Assembly (NCBI GenBank): GCA_944386225.1
Contig: CALXAH010000032.1
Coordinates: 1 to 35,547, forward strand
Direction of reading: 5' to 3'
From: an uncultured Gemmiger sp.
GTDB lineage: Bacteria > Bacillota > Clostridia > Oscillospirales > Ruminococcaceae
Length of the DNA: 35,547 nucleotides
Under the pieces are notes generated by a model. It worked only from the letters and a program-made list of their open reading frames with translations. It searched no databases and was not told where the DNA came from. The position numbers and the translations under genes were made by a program. Each line of letters starts with the position of its first letter. Position 1 is the first letter of the stretch. This document shows, piece by piece, positions 24,923-33,426 of the stretch.

Positions 24923-25841
24923 AGTTCACCCACCTTTCCTGGCCTTTCATCTGAATAAAGGTGCAGACCATGATAATCACGAACAGAATCCAGGAGAACG
25001 CGGCCGCGTACCCCATCCGATAGTACCGGAATCCGTATTTATAGATGCGCTCCACCATAACCTGGGTGGCGCCGTTGGGGCCGCCGTCGGTCATAATCAT
25101 GATCTGGGGGAACAGCTGGAACGCGTTGATCAGGCTTACGATCAGCACATAAAAGATAGCTGGGGTCATGAGGGGCAGGGTAATGCGCCAGAACCGTGCC
25201 CAGGGCCCCGCCCCGTCCAGGGAGGCGGCCTCGTAGTAGCCCTTGTCAATGCCGATCATGCCGGACAGCAGGATCAGCCCGAAAAAGCCCATGTCCTTCC
25301 ATACCGATACCAATACAATGGCGGGCATGGCCCAGGCCTCGTCCAGCAGCCAGCCGGGCCCCTGGATGCCAAAGATGGCCAGCAGGTTGTTCAGCGCCCC
25401 GTACTGGGGGGAGAGCACCGATTTCCAGATCAGCGACGCCGCCACCCAGGAGGTAAGCACCGGGATGTAGTAGATTACCCGGAACGCGGTCACGCCCCGG
25501 CGGGGCTGGCTGAGCAGACAGGCCACCGCCAGCGAGGCGGCCAGCATGCAGGGGATATACAGTACAATGTAGCGGCAGGTGTTCCCCAGTACCTGCCAGA
25601 ATTCCTTACTGGACAGGATCGCCTGAAAGTTGCCCAGCCCCACGAAATGCTCCGCGAACATACCGGGGGCCAGTAGCTGATCCAGACCGTTCCAGTCGGT
25701 CAGGCTGATACAGGCGGAAATGAGCAGCGGCAGCAGCGAAAACACCAGCATGCCGGCCAGGCTGGGCGCAAGAAAGGGCAGCGCGGTGCGCAGGCCACCC
25801 TGCCGCAGCCGTCCCGGGCGGGACTTGCGGGGTTGAGACAT
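24912..25841 (-). CDS. Sugar ABC transporter permease, MalF type
   Basis: 309 residues with a basic N-terminus and six helices. The EAA loop is GYYEAASLDGAGPWARFWRI (about 202-221), then TLPLMTPAIFYVLI. Partner of the MalG-type permease in a CUT1 sugar importer. The ATG follows AAAGGAGG by 9 nt. It lies 75 bp after the binding-protein gene, with a strong hairpin in the gap. Confidence 0.95.
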   Translation of the reverse strand: MSQPRKSRPGRLRQGGLRTALPFLAPSLAGMLVFSLLPLLISACISLTDWNGLDQLLAPGMFAEHFVGLGNFQAILSSKEFWQVLGNTCRYIVLYIPCMLAASLAVACLLSQPRRGVTAFRVIYYIPVLTSWVAASLIWKSVLSPQYGALNNLLAIFGIQGPGWLLDEAWAMPAIVLVSVWKDMGFFGLILLSGMIGIDKGYYEAASLDGAGPWARFWRITLPLMTPAIFYVLIVSLINAFQLFPQIMIMTDGGPNGATQVMVERIYKYGFRYYRMGYAAAFSWILFVIIMVCTFIQMKGQERWVNYDS

Positions 25842-25872
25842 TTCCAGGACCTCCTTTGCGGCGATACAACTT

Positions 25873-25902
25873 GGGCGGGAGAGCGTCCGTGCCCTCCCGC
25901 CC
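25873..25902 (-). other. Hairpin between the binding-protein and permease genes
   Basis: A 9-bp perfect GC stem (25873-25881 with 25894-25902) with no T run on the minus strand. Such hairpins behind binding-protein genes usually protect the upstream mRNA end, giving more binding protein than permease. That role is inferred. Confidence 0.6.
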
Positions 25903-25916
25903 GGATGGAACCAGGG

Positions 25917-27212
25917 TTATTGCAGGGTGATCTGGGCCTCGCACTCGCTCTGGGCCTCGTCCAGCGCCTGCTGTACGGTCATGGACCCGGCGGCCGCGGC
26001 GGCCAGCTTCTGCCCGATAATGTCGCTCATGAGGGCGTAGTCCTCGATGGTCGGGGGCAGTACCAGATATTCCAGAGAATCAAACACGGCCTGACGGTTG
26101 TCCGGCGGGGTCTGTTCCAGATAGGGGGCCAGCGCCGCCTGGTCGTTGATGGCGGGCAGATCCCATCCGGCTTCGATGCGCAGCTGCGCAGCCTCTTCGC
26201 TGGAGCACAGCCAGGTGATCCAGGTGGCGGCCGCTTCCTTGTTGGGGCTGTCGGCGTTGATCACGCAGGCGTTGGAGAAGAAGGCAGTGGCCTTCTGGTC
26301 GGCGCCCGGCTCCACGGCGATGTCCCAGGCAAAATCACAGCCCTCGGCAAAGGTGCCGAACGCCCAGATGCCGGTGGGGATCATGCCCAGCCGTCCGCTC
26401 ATGAACAGATCCCAGTCGCCCATGCCGCCCATCTGCACTTCGGTGGGCTGCACGTTACTCTCCAGCACCCGGTCCACCATCATCTGGGCCGCTTTCACAT
26501 TGGCCTCGGAGTTGATGGTGAACGCCGTGCCGTCCTCGCTGAGCAGGCTGCCGCCGTACTGGGCGGCCACCTTGTAGAATTCGTTGTAGGTTACCGGCTG
26601 ATAGATGCCGAAGATGTCGTCGCCCAGCGCCCGGATCGCCTCGGCCGCTGCCTGCACGTCCTCCTGGGTCCAGTCGGCGGTGGGATAGTCCACACCGGCC
26701 TGATCAAACAGATCCTTGTTGTAGATCAGCACGACGTTGGAGAAGTTGCCGGGCAGGCCGTACTGTTTGCCGTCCACATTGAAGGCGTTCAGGGCGGTCT
26801 CGTCGATCCGGCTCAGGTCAACGCCGGAGATCTCCGCCAGCACGCCCTTGTTGGCGTAGGCGGCAAAGTTCTCGATGTTCAGCTCGTAGCAGTCGGGGGC
26901 GGTGCCGCCGGCCACGCGGGTCTGCATCTGGGTGAAGTAGTCGTCAAACCCGATGGTCTCGATTTCTACGGTGATGTTGGGGTACTCCTCGTGGAAATCC
27001 TCGTACATCTTCTGGAGGGTCTCCTCATTGCCGCCGGACGAGTTGAAGTTGCAGTAGGTGATGGTCACCGGCGCATCGCCGGTATCGCTGCCGGACGTGC
27101 CCGCTGCCGACGAGCCGCCGGACGCGCTCTGGGGCGTGCCGCAGGCCGAGAAAGCCAGCGCGATCGTGAGCAGACCGGCTGTCAGCGCGAAAAGCTTTTT
27201 GTGTTTTTTCAT
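25917..27212 (-). CDS. Sugar-binding lipoprotein of the ABC importer
   Basis: 431 residues. Lipoprotein signal peptide with basic start MKKHKK, hydrophobic core, and lipid-anchored Cys24 in AFSACG; a Ser/Gly-rich linker follows (about 25-45). The rest is a family 1 (MalE-type) binding fold: a first beta strand VTITYCNFNSSGGNEE, then YPNITVEIETIGFDDYFTQMQ. It captures an oligosaccharide outside the membrane and hands it to the two permeases. The start at 27212 has GGAGGAG upstream; the longer open frame adds residues that do not fit a signal peptide. First gene of the importer-GH31-pgmB operon. Confidence 0.95.
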   Translation of the reverse strand: MKKHKKLFALTAGLLTIALAFSACGTPQSASGGSSAAGTSGSDTGDAPVTITYCNFNSSGGNEETLQKMYEDFHEEYPNITVEIETIGFDDYFTQMQTRVAGGTAPDCYELNIENFAAYANKGVLAEISGVDLSRIDETALNAFNVDGKQYGLPGNFSNVVLIYNKDLFDQAGVDYPTADWTQEDVQAAAEAIRALGDDIFGIYQPVTYNEFYKVAAQYGGSLLSEDGTAFTINSEANVKAAQMMVDRVLESNVQPTEVQMGGMGDWDLFMSGRLGMIPTGIWAFGTFAEGCDFAWDIAVEPGADQKATAFFSNACVINADSPNKEAAATWITWLCSSEEAAQLRIEAGWDLPAINDQAALAPYLEQTPPDNRQAVFDSLEYLVLPPTIEDYALMSDIIGQKLAAAAAGSMTVQQALDEAQSECEAQITLQ

Positions 27213-27305
27213 CGTTTCTCCTCCTTGCCTCTGTTGCTTTTTCGGCCCTTTTCGCGTACAATAAATATGCGGAAAAGAGCCTTGCATGGTCTCTTGTCTG
27301 CTATG

Positions 27306-27352
27306 GTTTGCACGTGTTTTTGACGGGACCCGTGCAGACCATTTTTATTTTT
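27306..27352. other. Hairpin in the gap between the repressor and binding-protein genes
   Basis: 10-bp stem with one mismatch (27306-27315 with 27331-27340), with a small GC palindrome at 27322-27332 inside; an AT-rich tract (27341-27352) follows on the plus strand. It lies in the 180-bp gap 27213-27392, where I find no convincing promoter for the binding-protein gene and no copy of the LacI operator. It may be a regulatory leader or binding site. Confidence 0.35.
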
Positions 27353-27392
27353 CGCCGGGTCGGCCCCGGCGGCAAACCAAAGAAAAACGGGA

Positions 27393-28409
27393 TCAGACCA
27401 ACCGGCGTACCGACCCCCGCTCGATCAGCTGCAGGGGCAGGATCTCCTCCTGCTTGGTCAGATCGGGCTGGGCGATGTGCTTGAGCAGCAGTTCCACCGC
27501 TTTCTGCCCTTTGAGGGAGATCTGCTGGCGCACGGTGGTTAGCCCCGGCGTCAGATACTGGGAGATCTCCAGATCGTCGAACCCTACGATGGAGATATCG
27601 TCCGGCACCCGGCGTCCGGCTTCGTAGAATCCCTTCATGGCCCCGATGGCCAGGATGTCCGCCGCCGCCACCACACCGGTGGCCGGCAGGCCGCTTGCCA
27701 GCAGCCGCCCTGCCAGTTCCACGCCGCTGGCGTAGTCGATCTGGCCCTCGAACACATATTCCTCCCGGTAGGGAATCCCGAATTCCGCCAGCGCCTGCTG
27801 GTAGCCGGTCAGGCGCTTTTTCATCACACCGTTTTCCTGGATGCGCCCCACAAAAAAGGCGGTATCCCGGTGGCCGCACTGCAGCAGATGCTGGGTGGCC
27901 AGGTAGCTTCCGTAGGCGTCGTCGATCCGGATATTGTGGTAATAGTAGTCGTTACAGTAGCTGTCGATCAGCACAATGGGAATCTGGGACTTCTTCATCT
28001 GCTGATAGAATTCGCTGGGGTACATCCCGATCACGATGATGCCGTCCAGATTCCGCTGCTTGGCCAGCGTCAGATAGCTTTCATTGGCGTCGGTGGCCGA
28101 GATCAGAATATGGTATCCCTGCTGCCGGGCGCAGAATTCAATGCTGCCCAGCACCTCACTGTAAAAGCTGTTCTGGAACATCAGCCGGTCGCCCGGCTCG
28201 GTCTGGGGCACCACCACCCCGATCAGCTTGGAATCCCGCATACTCAGGCCCCGGGCGTTCAGATCCGGCACGTAGTCCAGCTGCCGTACCGCCTCCAGCA
28301 CCCGCTGCCGGGTATCGGCGGAAATGGAACGCTTTCCGTTCAATACATAGGAAACCGTGGCCGAGGAAACGCCCGCGAGCTGCGCCACGTCCTTTAATGT
28401 AGCCCGCAT
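27393..28409 (-). CDS. LacI family repressor of the sugar locus
   Basis: 338 residues. Residues 4-50 are the LacI DNA-binding part: TLKDVAQLAGVSSATVSYVLNG, then the hinge helix (LDYVPDLNARGLS). Residues 60-338 are the periplasmic-binding-like sensor domain (LIGVVVP, LDGIIVIG, VGFDDLEISQYLTPGLTTV). It should repress the locus until a sugar or sugar phosphate binds. GGAGGG precedes the ATG. Its gene lies between the importer operon and the divergent glycosidase operon. Two matching operators, TTAA-NCGN-TTAA, lie in its own promoter and in that of the plus-strand operon. Confidence 0.95.
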   Translation of the reverse strand: MRATLKDVAQLAGVSSATVSYVLNGKRSISADTRQRVLEAVRQLDYVPDLNARGLSMRDSKLIGVVVPQTEPGDRLMFQNSFYSEVLGSIEFCARQQGYHILISATDANESYLTLAKQRNLDGIIVIGMYPSEFYQQMKKSQIPIVLIDSYCNDYYYHNIRIDDAYGSYLATQHLLQCGHRDTAFFVGRIQENGVMKKRLTGYQQALAEFGIPYREEYVFEGQIDYASGVELAGRLLASGLPATGVVAAADILAIGAMKGFYEAGRRVPDDISIVGFDDLEISQYLTPGLTTVRQQISLKGQKAVELLLKHIAQPDLTKQEEILPLQLIERGSVRRLV

Positions 28410-28448
28410 ATCCTGTCCCTCCTGCGCTGCATGATCTGCAAAGCTGAT

Positions 28449-28505
28449 TTAAGCGATTAACTAACTTTGTACCTTTATGATACCGAATGCGACTGGGAAA
28501 GTCAA
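28449..28505 (-). promoter_or_regulatory. lacI-type gene promoter with operator
   Basis: On the minus strand TTGACT (28500-28505), 17 bp, TATCAT (28477-28482). Downstream of the start point lies TTAAGCGATTAA (28449-28460), a LacI-family operator of the TTAANCGNTTAA form, so the repressor gene is autoregulated. Confidence 0.75.
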
Positions 28506-28534
28506 GAGTGATTTTGCGATTTCTCCAAAACAAC

Positions 28535-28591
28535 TTGACAAAAAGGCGAAATATGCTACACTTTTCTCATAAAATAAGTTTAACCGCTTAA
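28535..28591 (+). promoter_or_regulatory. Promoter of the glycosidase-GH65 operon with LacI operator
   Basis: TTGACA (28535-28540), 16 bp, TACACT (28557-28562), then TTAACCGCTTAA (28580-28591) about 11 bp after the expected start of transcription. It shares eight fixed positions with the operator at 28449-28460; a repressor bound there would block elongation. Confidence 0.8.
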
Positions 28592-28613
28592 TCAAAATGC
28601 GGAGGTGTATGGT

Positions 28614-30407
28614 ATGCAGAAGTATCTGCCCACCGGCAACGAGATGCTCTCCATCCCACGGCTCAACCAGGCCGACGGCGCGGTGGAGGATGTGACCTTT
28701 CTCTATATGGCATGCAAAGGGCTTATTGATCTGCGGGGCGGCAGCCGTCCGCTGATGCGCCCCTTTGTGCAGGCGGACGGTGCGTCCGTACCGCTGCAGG
28801 GGTTTTCCTGGCAGCGGCTGGGCTGGTGGGTGCCGCAGTTCCGCTGCACCGCCGGGCCCCTGACACTGGAGGGCACCCTGTTGGCCCCCACCGGGGAACG
28901 GGGTTTCGGCTACCGGCTGTCGGTAACCAACCCGGGCCCCGAAAACCGGACGGTGCGGTTCGGTCTGGAGGGCTGCTGGGGCTCGGCCTGGCACTGTGTC
29001 AATGAAGAAAAGGAGATCGAGGGCGCCCGCCATGTCTATGCCAGCGGCTGGAACAACGGCCCGGTGTTCGATCTGCGCTGCGGCGTGCCGCTGTTTGCCT
29101 TTGCGCCCATGTGCGACGCCGAATGCCGCACCGAGTATTCCCGGGAGGGGGAGGAGATCTCCTACCGGCTGGCCCATGAAACCGTTCTGCCGGCAGGGGA
29201 GAGCCGGGCCGCGGTGTTCTGGTGGGGTTATGGCTATGAAGAGGTAGCCGCCGCCACCAGCGCCAAGGAGATGCTGCGCCAGGGTTGGGATACGGAACTG
29301 CGCCGTACCCTGCGCTGGCTCGATGCCCGCAGCGTCGATCTGGGGGATCCGGCCCTTACAGCGCTGTATAACACCAACCTGTTTTTCTGCATCCACTTTT
29401 CCACCGGCGTCACGCTGGATACCGAGGAACTGGTGCTGGTCACCAGCCGCAGCCCCCGGTATTATGTAAGCGCCGCCTACTGGGATCGGGACAGCCTGCT
29501 GTGGAGCTTCCCGGCCATCCTGCAGGCAGACCCGGCGCTGGCAAAACGGATGCTGGGCTATGTGTTCGGCCGGCAGCGGCGCAACCTGGGGGTGCATTCC
29601 CGCTTCATCGACGGCACCGTGCTGGAACCGGGCTTTGAACTGGATGAACTGATGGCCCCGGTGCTGGCGCTGGAACGGTACGTGGACGCCACCGGCGACC
29701 GGGATCTGCTGCAGCAGCCGGAGGTACGCCAGGGCGTGGCGGAGATTCTGGACAAGCTGGCCGAGCGCCGCCATCCGGACACGGCGCTGTACGAGACCTT
29801 CCTGCAGCCCACCGACGACGAGCGGGTCTACCCTTATCTGACCTACGACAACGCCCTGGTCTGGCGGGCACTGCGGGCCTTGGCCCGGCTGTATCCGGAG
29901 CGGGCTGCGCTGGCGCAGCAGGCCGAGGAAGTGCGGCAGGCGGTGCTCTGCCACTGCGTCAAAACCGGCCCGGACGGCAAACCCTATTTTGCCTGGAGCG
30001 TGGATCTGGCCGGTGGCAGCGACGTATACGACGAGCCGCCGGGCAGCCTGCAGCTGCTGGCGGAACTGGGCTTCTGCGCACCGGATGACCCGGTCTGGCA
30101 GAACACCGTGGCCATGATCCGCTCGCCGGAATACCGGTACAGCTTTGCGGGTTGCCCCATCGCCGAAATCGGCTGCCCCCATGCACCCCATCCCTGGCTG
30201 CTCAGCGTGGCCAACAGCCTGCTTTGCGACCGGGTGGAACCCAGCCTGGCGATCCTGCGTGCCGCCCCCATGGACAACGGCATCGCCTGCGAAAGTATCG
30301 ACGAATACACCGGGGAATGCACCACCGGCGAGGCCTTTGCCACCTGCGCGGGCTTTGTCTGCTACGCGCTGCGCCGGGCGCTGGAAGGAGGCGGGCCGCA
30401 TGCGTGA
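28614..30407 (+). CDS. Six-hairpin glycosidase-like protein (GH15/63/125-like)
   Basis: 597 residues, no signal peptide. The N-terminal 230 residues are beta-rich; the rest is an (alpha/alpha)6 barrel. Diagnostic stretches are AAYWDRDSLLW (287-297), SRFIDGTVLEPGFELDE (329-345) and, near the C-terminus, SIDEYTGECTTGEAFATCAGF, where relatives place the acid and base carboxylates. This resembles GH15, GH63 and GH125 without a firm match. It probably acts on an alpha-glucoside in the cytoplasm. The ATG at 28614 lies 8 nt after GGAGG; a GTG at 28605 is too close. It overlaps the GH65 gene by 8 nt, so the two enzymes are made together. Confidence 0.8.
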   Translation: MQKYLPTGNEMLSIPRLNQADGAVEDVTFLYMACKGLIDLRGGSRPLMRPFVQADGASVPLQGFSWQRLGWWVPQFRCTAGPLTLEGTLLAPTGERGFGYRLSVTNPGPENRTVRFGLEGCWGSAWHCVNEEKEIEGARHVYASGWNNGPVFDLRCGVPLFAFAPMCDAECRTEYSREGEEISYRLAHETVLPAGESRAAVFWWGYGYEEVAAATSAKEMLRQGWDTELRRTLRWLDARSVDLGDPALTALYNTNLFFCIHFSTGVTLDTEELVLVTSRSPRYYVSAAYWDRDSLLWSFPAILQADPALAKRMLGYVFGRQRRNLGVHSRFIDGTVLEPGFELDELMAPVLALERYVDATGDRDLLQQPEVRQGVAEILDKLAERRHPDTALYETFLQPTDDERVYPYLTYDNALVWRALRALARLYPERAALAQQAEEVRQAVLCHCVKTGPDGKPYFAWSVDLAGGSDVYDEPPGSLQLLAELGFCAPDDPVWQNTVAMIRSPEYRYSFAGCPIAEIGCPHAPHPWLLSVANSLLCDRVEPSLAILRAAPMDNGIACESIDEYTGECTTGEAFATCAGFVCYALRRALEGGGPHA

Positions 30408-32550
30408 GGATATCCGGCTGAATGGCTGGCAGATTGAAGCCGACGGCCCCCTGCGGGACGATTTTCTGGAAAGCGTGTTCTTCTGCGGCAGCGGCCGGAT
30501 GGGGGTCCGGGGCTATGCGGCGGGGGATCCCCGCCCGCGCCCGGTGCAGCAGGGGATGTTTGTTGCCGGTATGTTCGATGAGATCAAGCCCGGCATCACC
30601 GATATCATCCATCTGCCCACCCCGGTCTGGCACGCGCTGACGGTGAACGGGGAAGCCTGTCCGCCCGGCGGCCCGGCGCACCGTACCCTGGATCTGTCCG
30701 CCGGACTGCTGCGGCTGACCTACCCCCTGAACGCCCCCGGCGGTACGCTGCGGGTGACCGAAGAGCGGTTCTTTGACCCGGAACGCCCGGCGCTGCTCAG
30801 CCAGCGGCTTATGGTGGAGTCCGATACACCCCAGCCGGTCCGGCTGGAATCGGGGATATTCTCCGCCAGCTGCAACTGCCCGGTGCCGGACGATCAGGTC
30901 AAGGAAAACACCGAGACAGTGCAGCTGATGGAAGAGCTGCCCCCCGACCGGGGCCCGGCCCGGATCGTGGGCCGCTGGCGCAGCCGCACCACCCGCCTGG
31001 AACTGCGGCAGGAGCTGACCTTTGCGGTAACAGGCGGCCATATCACCGGCAGCTTTTGCCGCCCGGGACAGGCGCTGGGCCTGTGCATCGAGGGCACACC
31101 CTCGCCCGGCGCGCCGCTGGTGGTGGGAAAATGCACCGCTGTCTTTACAAGCCGGGACAAAGACCCGCGCATCGCCCCACCGCCGCCCGGCGCCGGGTGG
31201 GAACCGCTGCTGGCGGATGCCCGCCGCCACTGGGCCAAGCGGTGGGAGACCATGGACATCCGGGTGGAAGGGGATGAAGCCGTCCAGACCGCCCTGCGCT
31301 ATACCGCCTATCAGCTGGCGGCCAGCTGCAGCGGCCGGGACGATACGGTGAGCATCGGGGCCCGCGGCCTGACCCACGCCCGGTATAAGGGCTGCTATTT
31401 CTGGGATACCGACCTGTTCATGATGCCCTTTTTCCTGCTCACCGATCCGGCGTCGGCCCGCAGCCTGATGCAGTACCGGATCAACTGTTTGCCCCAGGCC
31501 CGGGCCCACGCAAAAAAGATGAACGCCGCCGGGGCCCGTTATCCCTGGATGGCCTCTTACGACGGGTCGGAACAGTGCGAAAGCTGGGACATCGGGGCCA
31601 GTGAGCTGCACATCACTGCCGATGTGACCTATGCACTGGATCAGTATGTCCGTCTTTCCGGCGACGAGGCCTTTGCCCGGGATGCCCGGGAGGTGTATGT
31701 GGAAACCGCCCGTTTCTGGCGTAGCCGCTACACCACCGAGCCGGGTACCGGCCGGGAAAACCTGCTGTTCTGCAAAGGCCCGGACGAGTATTGCGGCATC
31801 ACCAGCAACAACCTGTTCACCGGCGAGATGGTGCGCCATAACCTGACCCTGGCACTGAAGGCCGCACAGACCCTGAAGCGGGAGGCTCCCGCCCGCTATG
31901 CGGCACTGGGGCTGACCGAGGCGGAGACCGGGGAATGGCAGCGCCTGCGGGATGCTATCCCGGTACCCCGGGACCCGGTCACCGGCCGTCTGCGGCAGGA
32001 CGATACCTTCCACCTGCAGGAACCGGTGGATCCGGCCACGCTGAAACAGGGTGACGCGGCCAGCTACCATACGGTCTGTTTTGACCGGGTGCAGCGGTAT
32101 CAGGTGATCAAGCAGGCGGATCTGCTGCTGCTTATGACCCGCCTGCCCGACCGGTTCACCCGGCAGGAAAAACAGGATGCCTGGGAGGATTTCGAGCCAA
32201 AATGTCTGCACGATTCCACCCTGAGCTTTGCCAGCCACGCCCTGTTTGCCGCACAGAACGGCCTGGACGAAGCGGCGCTGCGGTATTTCGGCAAGGCACT
32301 CTGGCTGGATCTGCGGGACGGCATGGGCAGCACCGGCAAGGAGGGGCTGCACCTGGCGGGCATGGGGGAAACCTGGCAGGCCGTTGTGTTCGGGTTTGCC
32401 GGCCTGCGCTTCGGCCCCGACGGCCCGTATCTGGCGCCGAACCTGCCGGCGGGCTGGAAAAGCCTGACCTTCCGCTTTTTCTGGCATGGTGAACTCTATG
32501 AGGCCCATGCGCTTCCCAACGGCGGCACCGTGACCCGGCTCAGCCGGTAA
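30400..32550 (+). CDS. Glycoside hydrolase family 65 phosphorylase (disaccharide phosphorylase)
   Basis: 716 residues, cytoplasmic. Family 65 inverting phosphorylases split alpha-glucosyl disaccharides (maltose, trehalose, kojibiose, nigerose) with phosphate to beta-glucose 1-phosphate and a free sugar. An N-terminal beta domain (to about 265) precedes the (alpha/alpha)6 barrel with the substrate-binding YFWDTDLFMMPFFL (333-346). The general acid is Glu463 in KGPDEYCG, with the following NN. VIKQADLLLL and HDSTLSFASHAL carry the phosphate-site residues. The residue after GPDEY is Cys instead of the common His, so the substrate may be unusual. AAGGAGG precedes the ATG. Its product fits the pgmB gene at 21.5 kb. 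Confidence 0.93.
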   Translation: MREDIRLNGWQIEADGPLRDDFLESVFFCGSGRMGVRGYAAGDPRPRPVQQGMFVAGMFDEIKPGITDIIHLPTPVWHALTVNGEACPPGGPAHRTLDLSAGLLRLTYPLNAPGGTLRVTEERFFDPERPALLSQRLMVESDTPQPVRLESGIFSASCNCPVPDDQVKENTETVQLMEELPPDRGPARIVGRWRSRTTRLELRQELTFAVTGGHITGSFCRPGQALGLCIEGTPSPGAPLVVGKCTAVFTSRDKDPRIAPPPPGAGWEPLLADARRHWAKRWETMDIRVEGDEAVQTALRYTAYQLAASCSGRDDTVSIGARGLTHARYKGCYFWDTDLFMMPFFLLTDPASARSLMQYRINCLPQARAHAKKMNAAGARYPWMASYDGSEQCESWDIGASELHITADVTYALDQYVRLSGDEAFARDAREVYVETARFWRSRYTTEPGTGRENLLFCKGPDEYCGITSNNLFTGEMVRHNLTLALKAAQTLKREAPARYAALGLTEAETGEWQRLRDAIPVPRDPVTGRLRQDDTFHLQEPVDPATLKQGDAASYHTVCFDRVQRYQVIKQADLLLLMTRLPDRFTRQEKQDAWEDFEPKCLHDSTLSFASHALFAAQNGLDEAALRYFGKALWLDLRDGMGSTGKEGLHLAGMGETWQAVVFGFAGLRFGPDGPYLAPNLPAGWKSLTFRFFWHGELYEAHALPNGGTVTRLSR

Positions 32551-32566
32551 AGCTGCTATACAAAAA

Positions 32567-32610
32567 CGCCGCCCGGCGTTCCTGCAAACTGCGGAACAGT
32601 CGGGCGGCGT
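32567..32610 (+). terminator. Terminator of the GH65 operon, copy 1 of a hairpin repeat
   Basis: Outer stem 32567-32574 with 32601-32608 region, inner stem GTTCC with GGAAC. It starts 17 bp after the GH65 stop. 30 bases (32568-32597) recur with one difference at 35430-35459, so this is one of two copies flanking the TetR/MATE-kinase pair. Confidence 0.75.
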
Positions 32611-32750
32611 TCTGTTATGAAACGGCGCAGGGACGGAAAAACAACGCCGGCGTACAGGGTAGGAAGTGTATTGTGGCAGCCTGAAAGGCCAAAAACATGC
32701 AGGATGGCTTCAACGGTTTGAAAATTTGTTTGGTATTCTGAAAAATAGTA

Positions 32751-32780
32751 TTGGAAAACTAACACTGTTAGTTGCATAAT
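32751..32780 (+). promoter_or_regulatory. tetR promoter with operator between -35 and -10
   Basis: TTGGAA (32751-32756), 18 bp, CATAAT (32775-32780). The spacer is filled by the perfect palindrome AACTAACACTGTTAGTT (32757-32773; 7-bp arms, 3-nt centre), the expected kind of TetR operator. Bound repressor would exclude RNA polymerase. The rest of the gap 32611-32811 shows no gene. Confidence 0.75.
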
Positions 32781-32811
32781 AGCGAATGTTGTGGACAAAG
32801 GAGGAGCGGCA

Positions 32812-33402
32812 ATGGGCGCAAAAGGGCTGACGCGGAAAAAGGTTGTGGAAGAAGCGATTGCGTGCATCGAGAGCACAGGCCATTCTGTGGTATCGCTGCA
32901 TGAGCTTGCCAGGCGGCTTGGCATCAAAACGCCGTCCCTGTACAACCATATCGAAAGCATGAAGGAACTTCAGTACGAGGTGTTCCGGTATGCGGTTTCC
33001 AGCTTCGTGAAACACCAGAATGCCGCTACGGCAGGGCTGGAAAAGGACGCGGCGGTCAGGGCGTTTGCGGATGCCTACTACGACTTTGCGTCAACCCACA
33101 AAGGATTGTACCGTCTGATCATGTCGATGCCCTCGGCGGAGGATGAGCGGGACAAGGAGGCGGCGCTTCCGCTGCTGAACACCGCCCGGGCAATCCTGTC
33201 CCAGTACGGCCTGGCGGAGGAAAGCATCGCCCACTGGCAGCGGGTGTTCCGCGCAATCCTGCACGGCTTCATTTCGCAGGAGGATCTGGGGTATTTCTAC
33301 TACTACGATTCCCTGGATCTGGAAAAAAGCCGGAAGATCGCGGTGCAGTGCTTTCTGGACGGGCTTCATGCGGAACTGGGCGAAAAGCGGGCCGAAGAAT
33401 AA
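32812..33402 (+). CDS. TetR family transcriptional regulator
   Basis: 196 residues. N-terminal helix-turn-helix VVSLHELARRLGIKTPSLYNHIESMKEL (about 27-54). The C-terminal ligand-binding helices include HKGLYRLIMSM and WQRVFRAILHGFISQEDLGYF, the pattern of the WHG-type TetR subfamily. It probably represses itself and the MATE-kinase gene 24 bp downstream until an exported compound binds. AAGGAGG lies 8 nt before the ATG at 32812; a GTG at 32791 is less likely. Confidence 0.93.
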   Translation: MGAKGLTRKKVVEEAIACIESTGHSVVSLHELARRLGIKTPSLYNHIESMKELQYEVFRYAVSSFVKHQNAATAGLEKDAAVRAFADAYYDFASTHKGLYRLIMSMPSAEDERDKEAALPLLNTARAILSQYGLAEESIAHWQRVFRAILHGFISQEDLGYFYYYDSLDLEKSRKIAVQCFLDGLHAELGEKRAEE

Positions 33403-33426
33403 GGCGCACAGGGGAAGAGATTACAT

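Noticed and set aside
30400-32550. GH65 protein as trehalose hydrolase or maltose phosphorylase by name
   Set aside because: Family membership is clear but the sequence does not fix the linkage; a specific enzyme name would be a guess.
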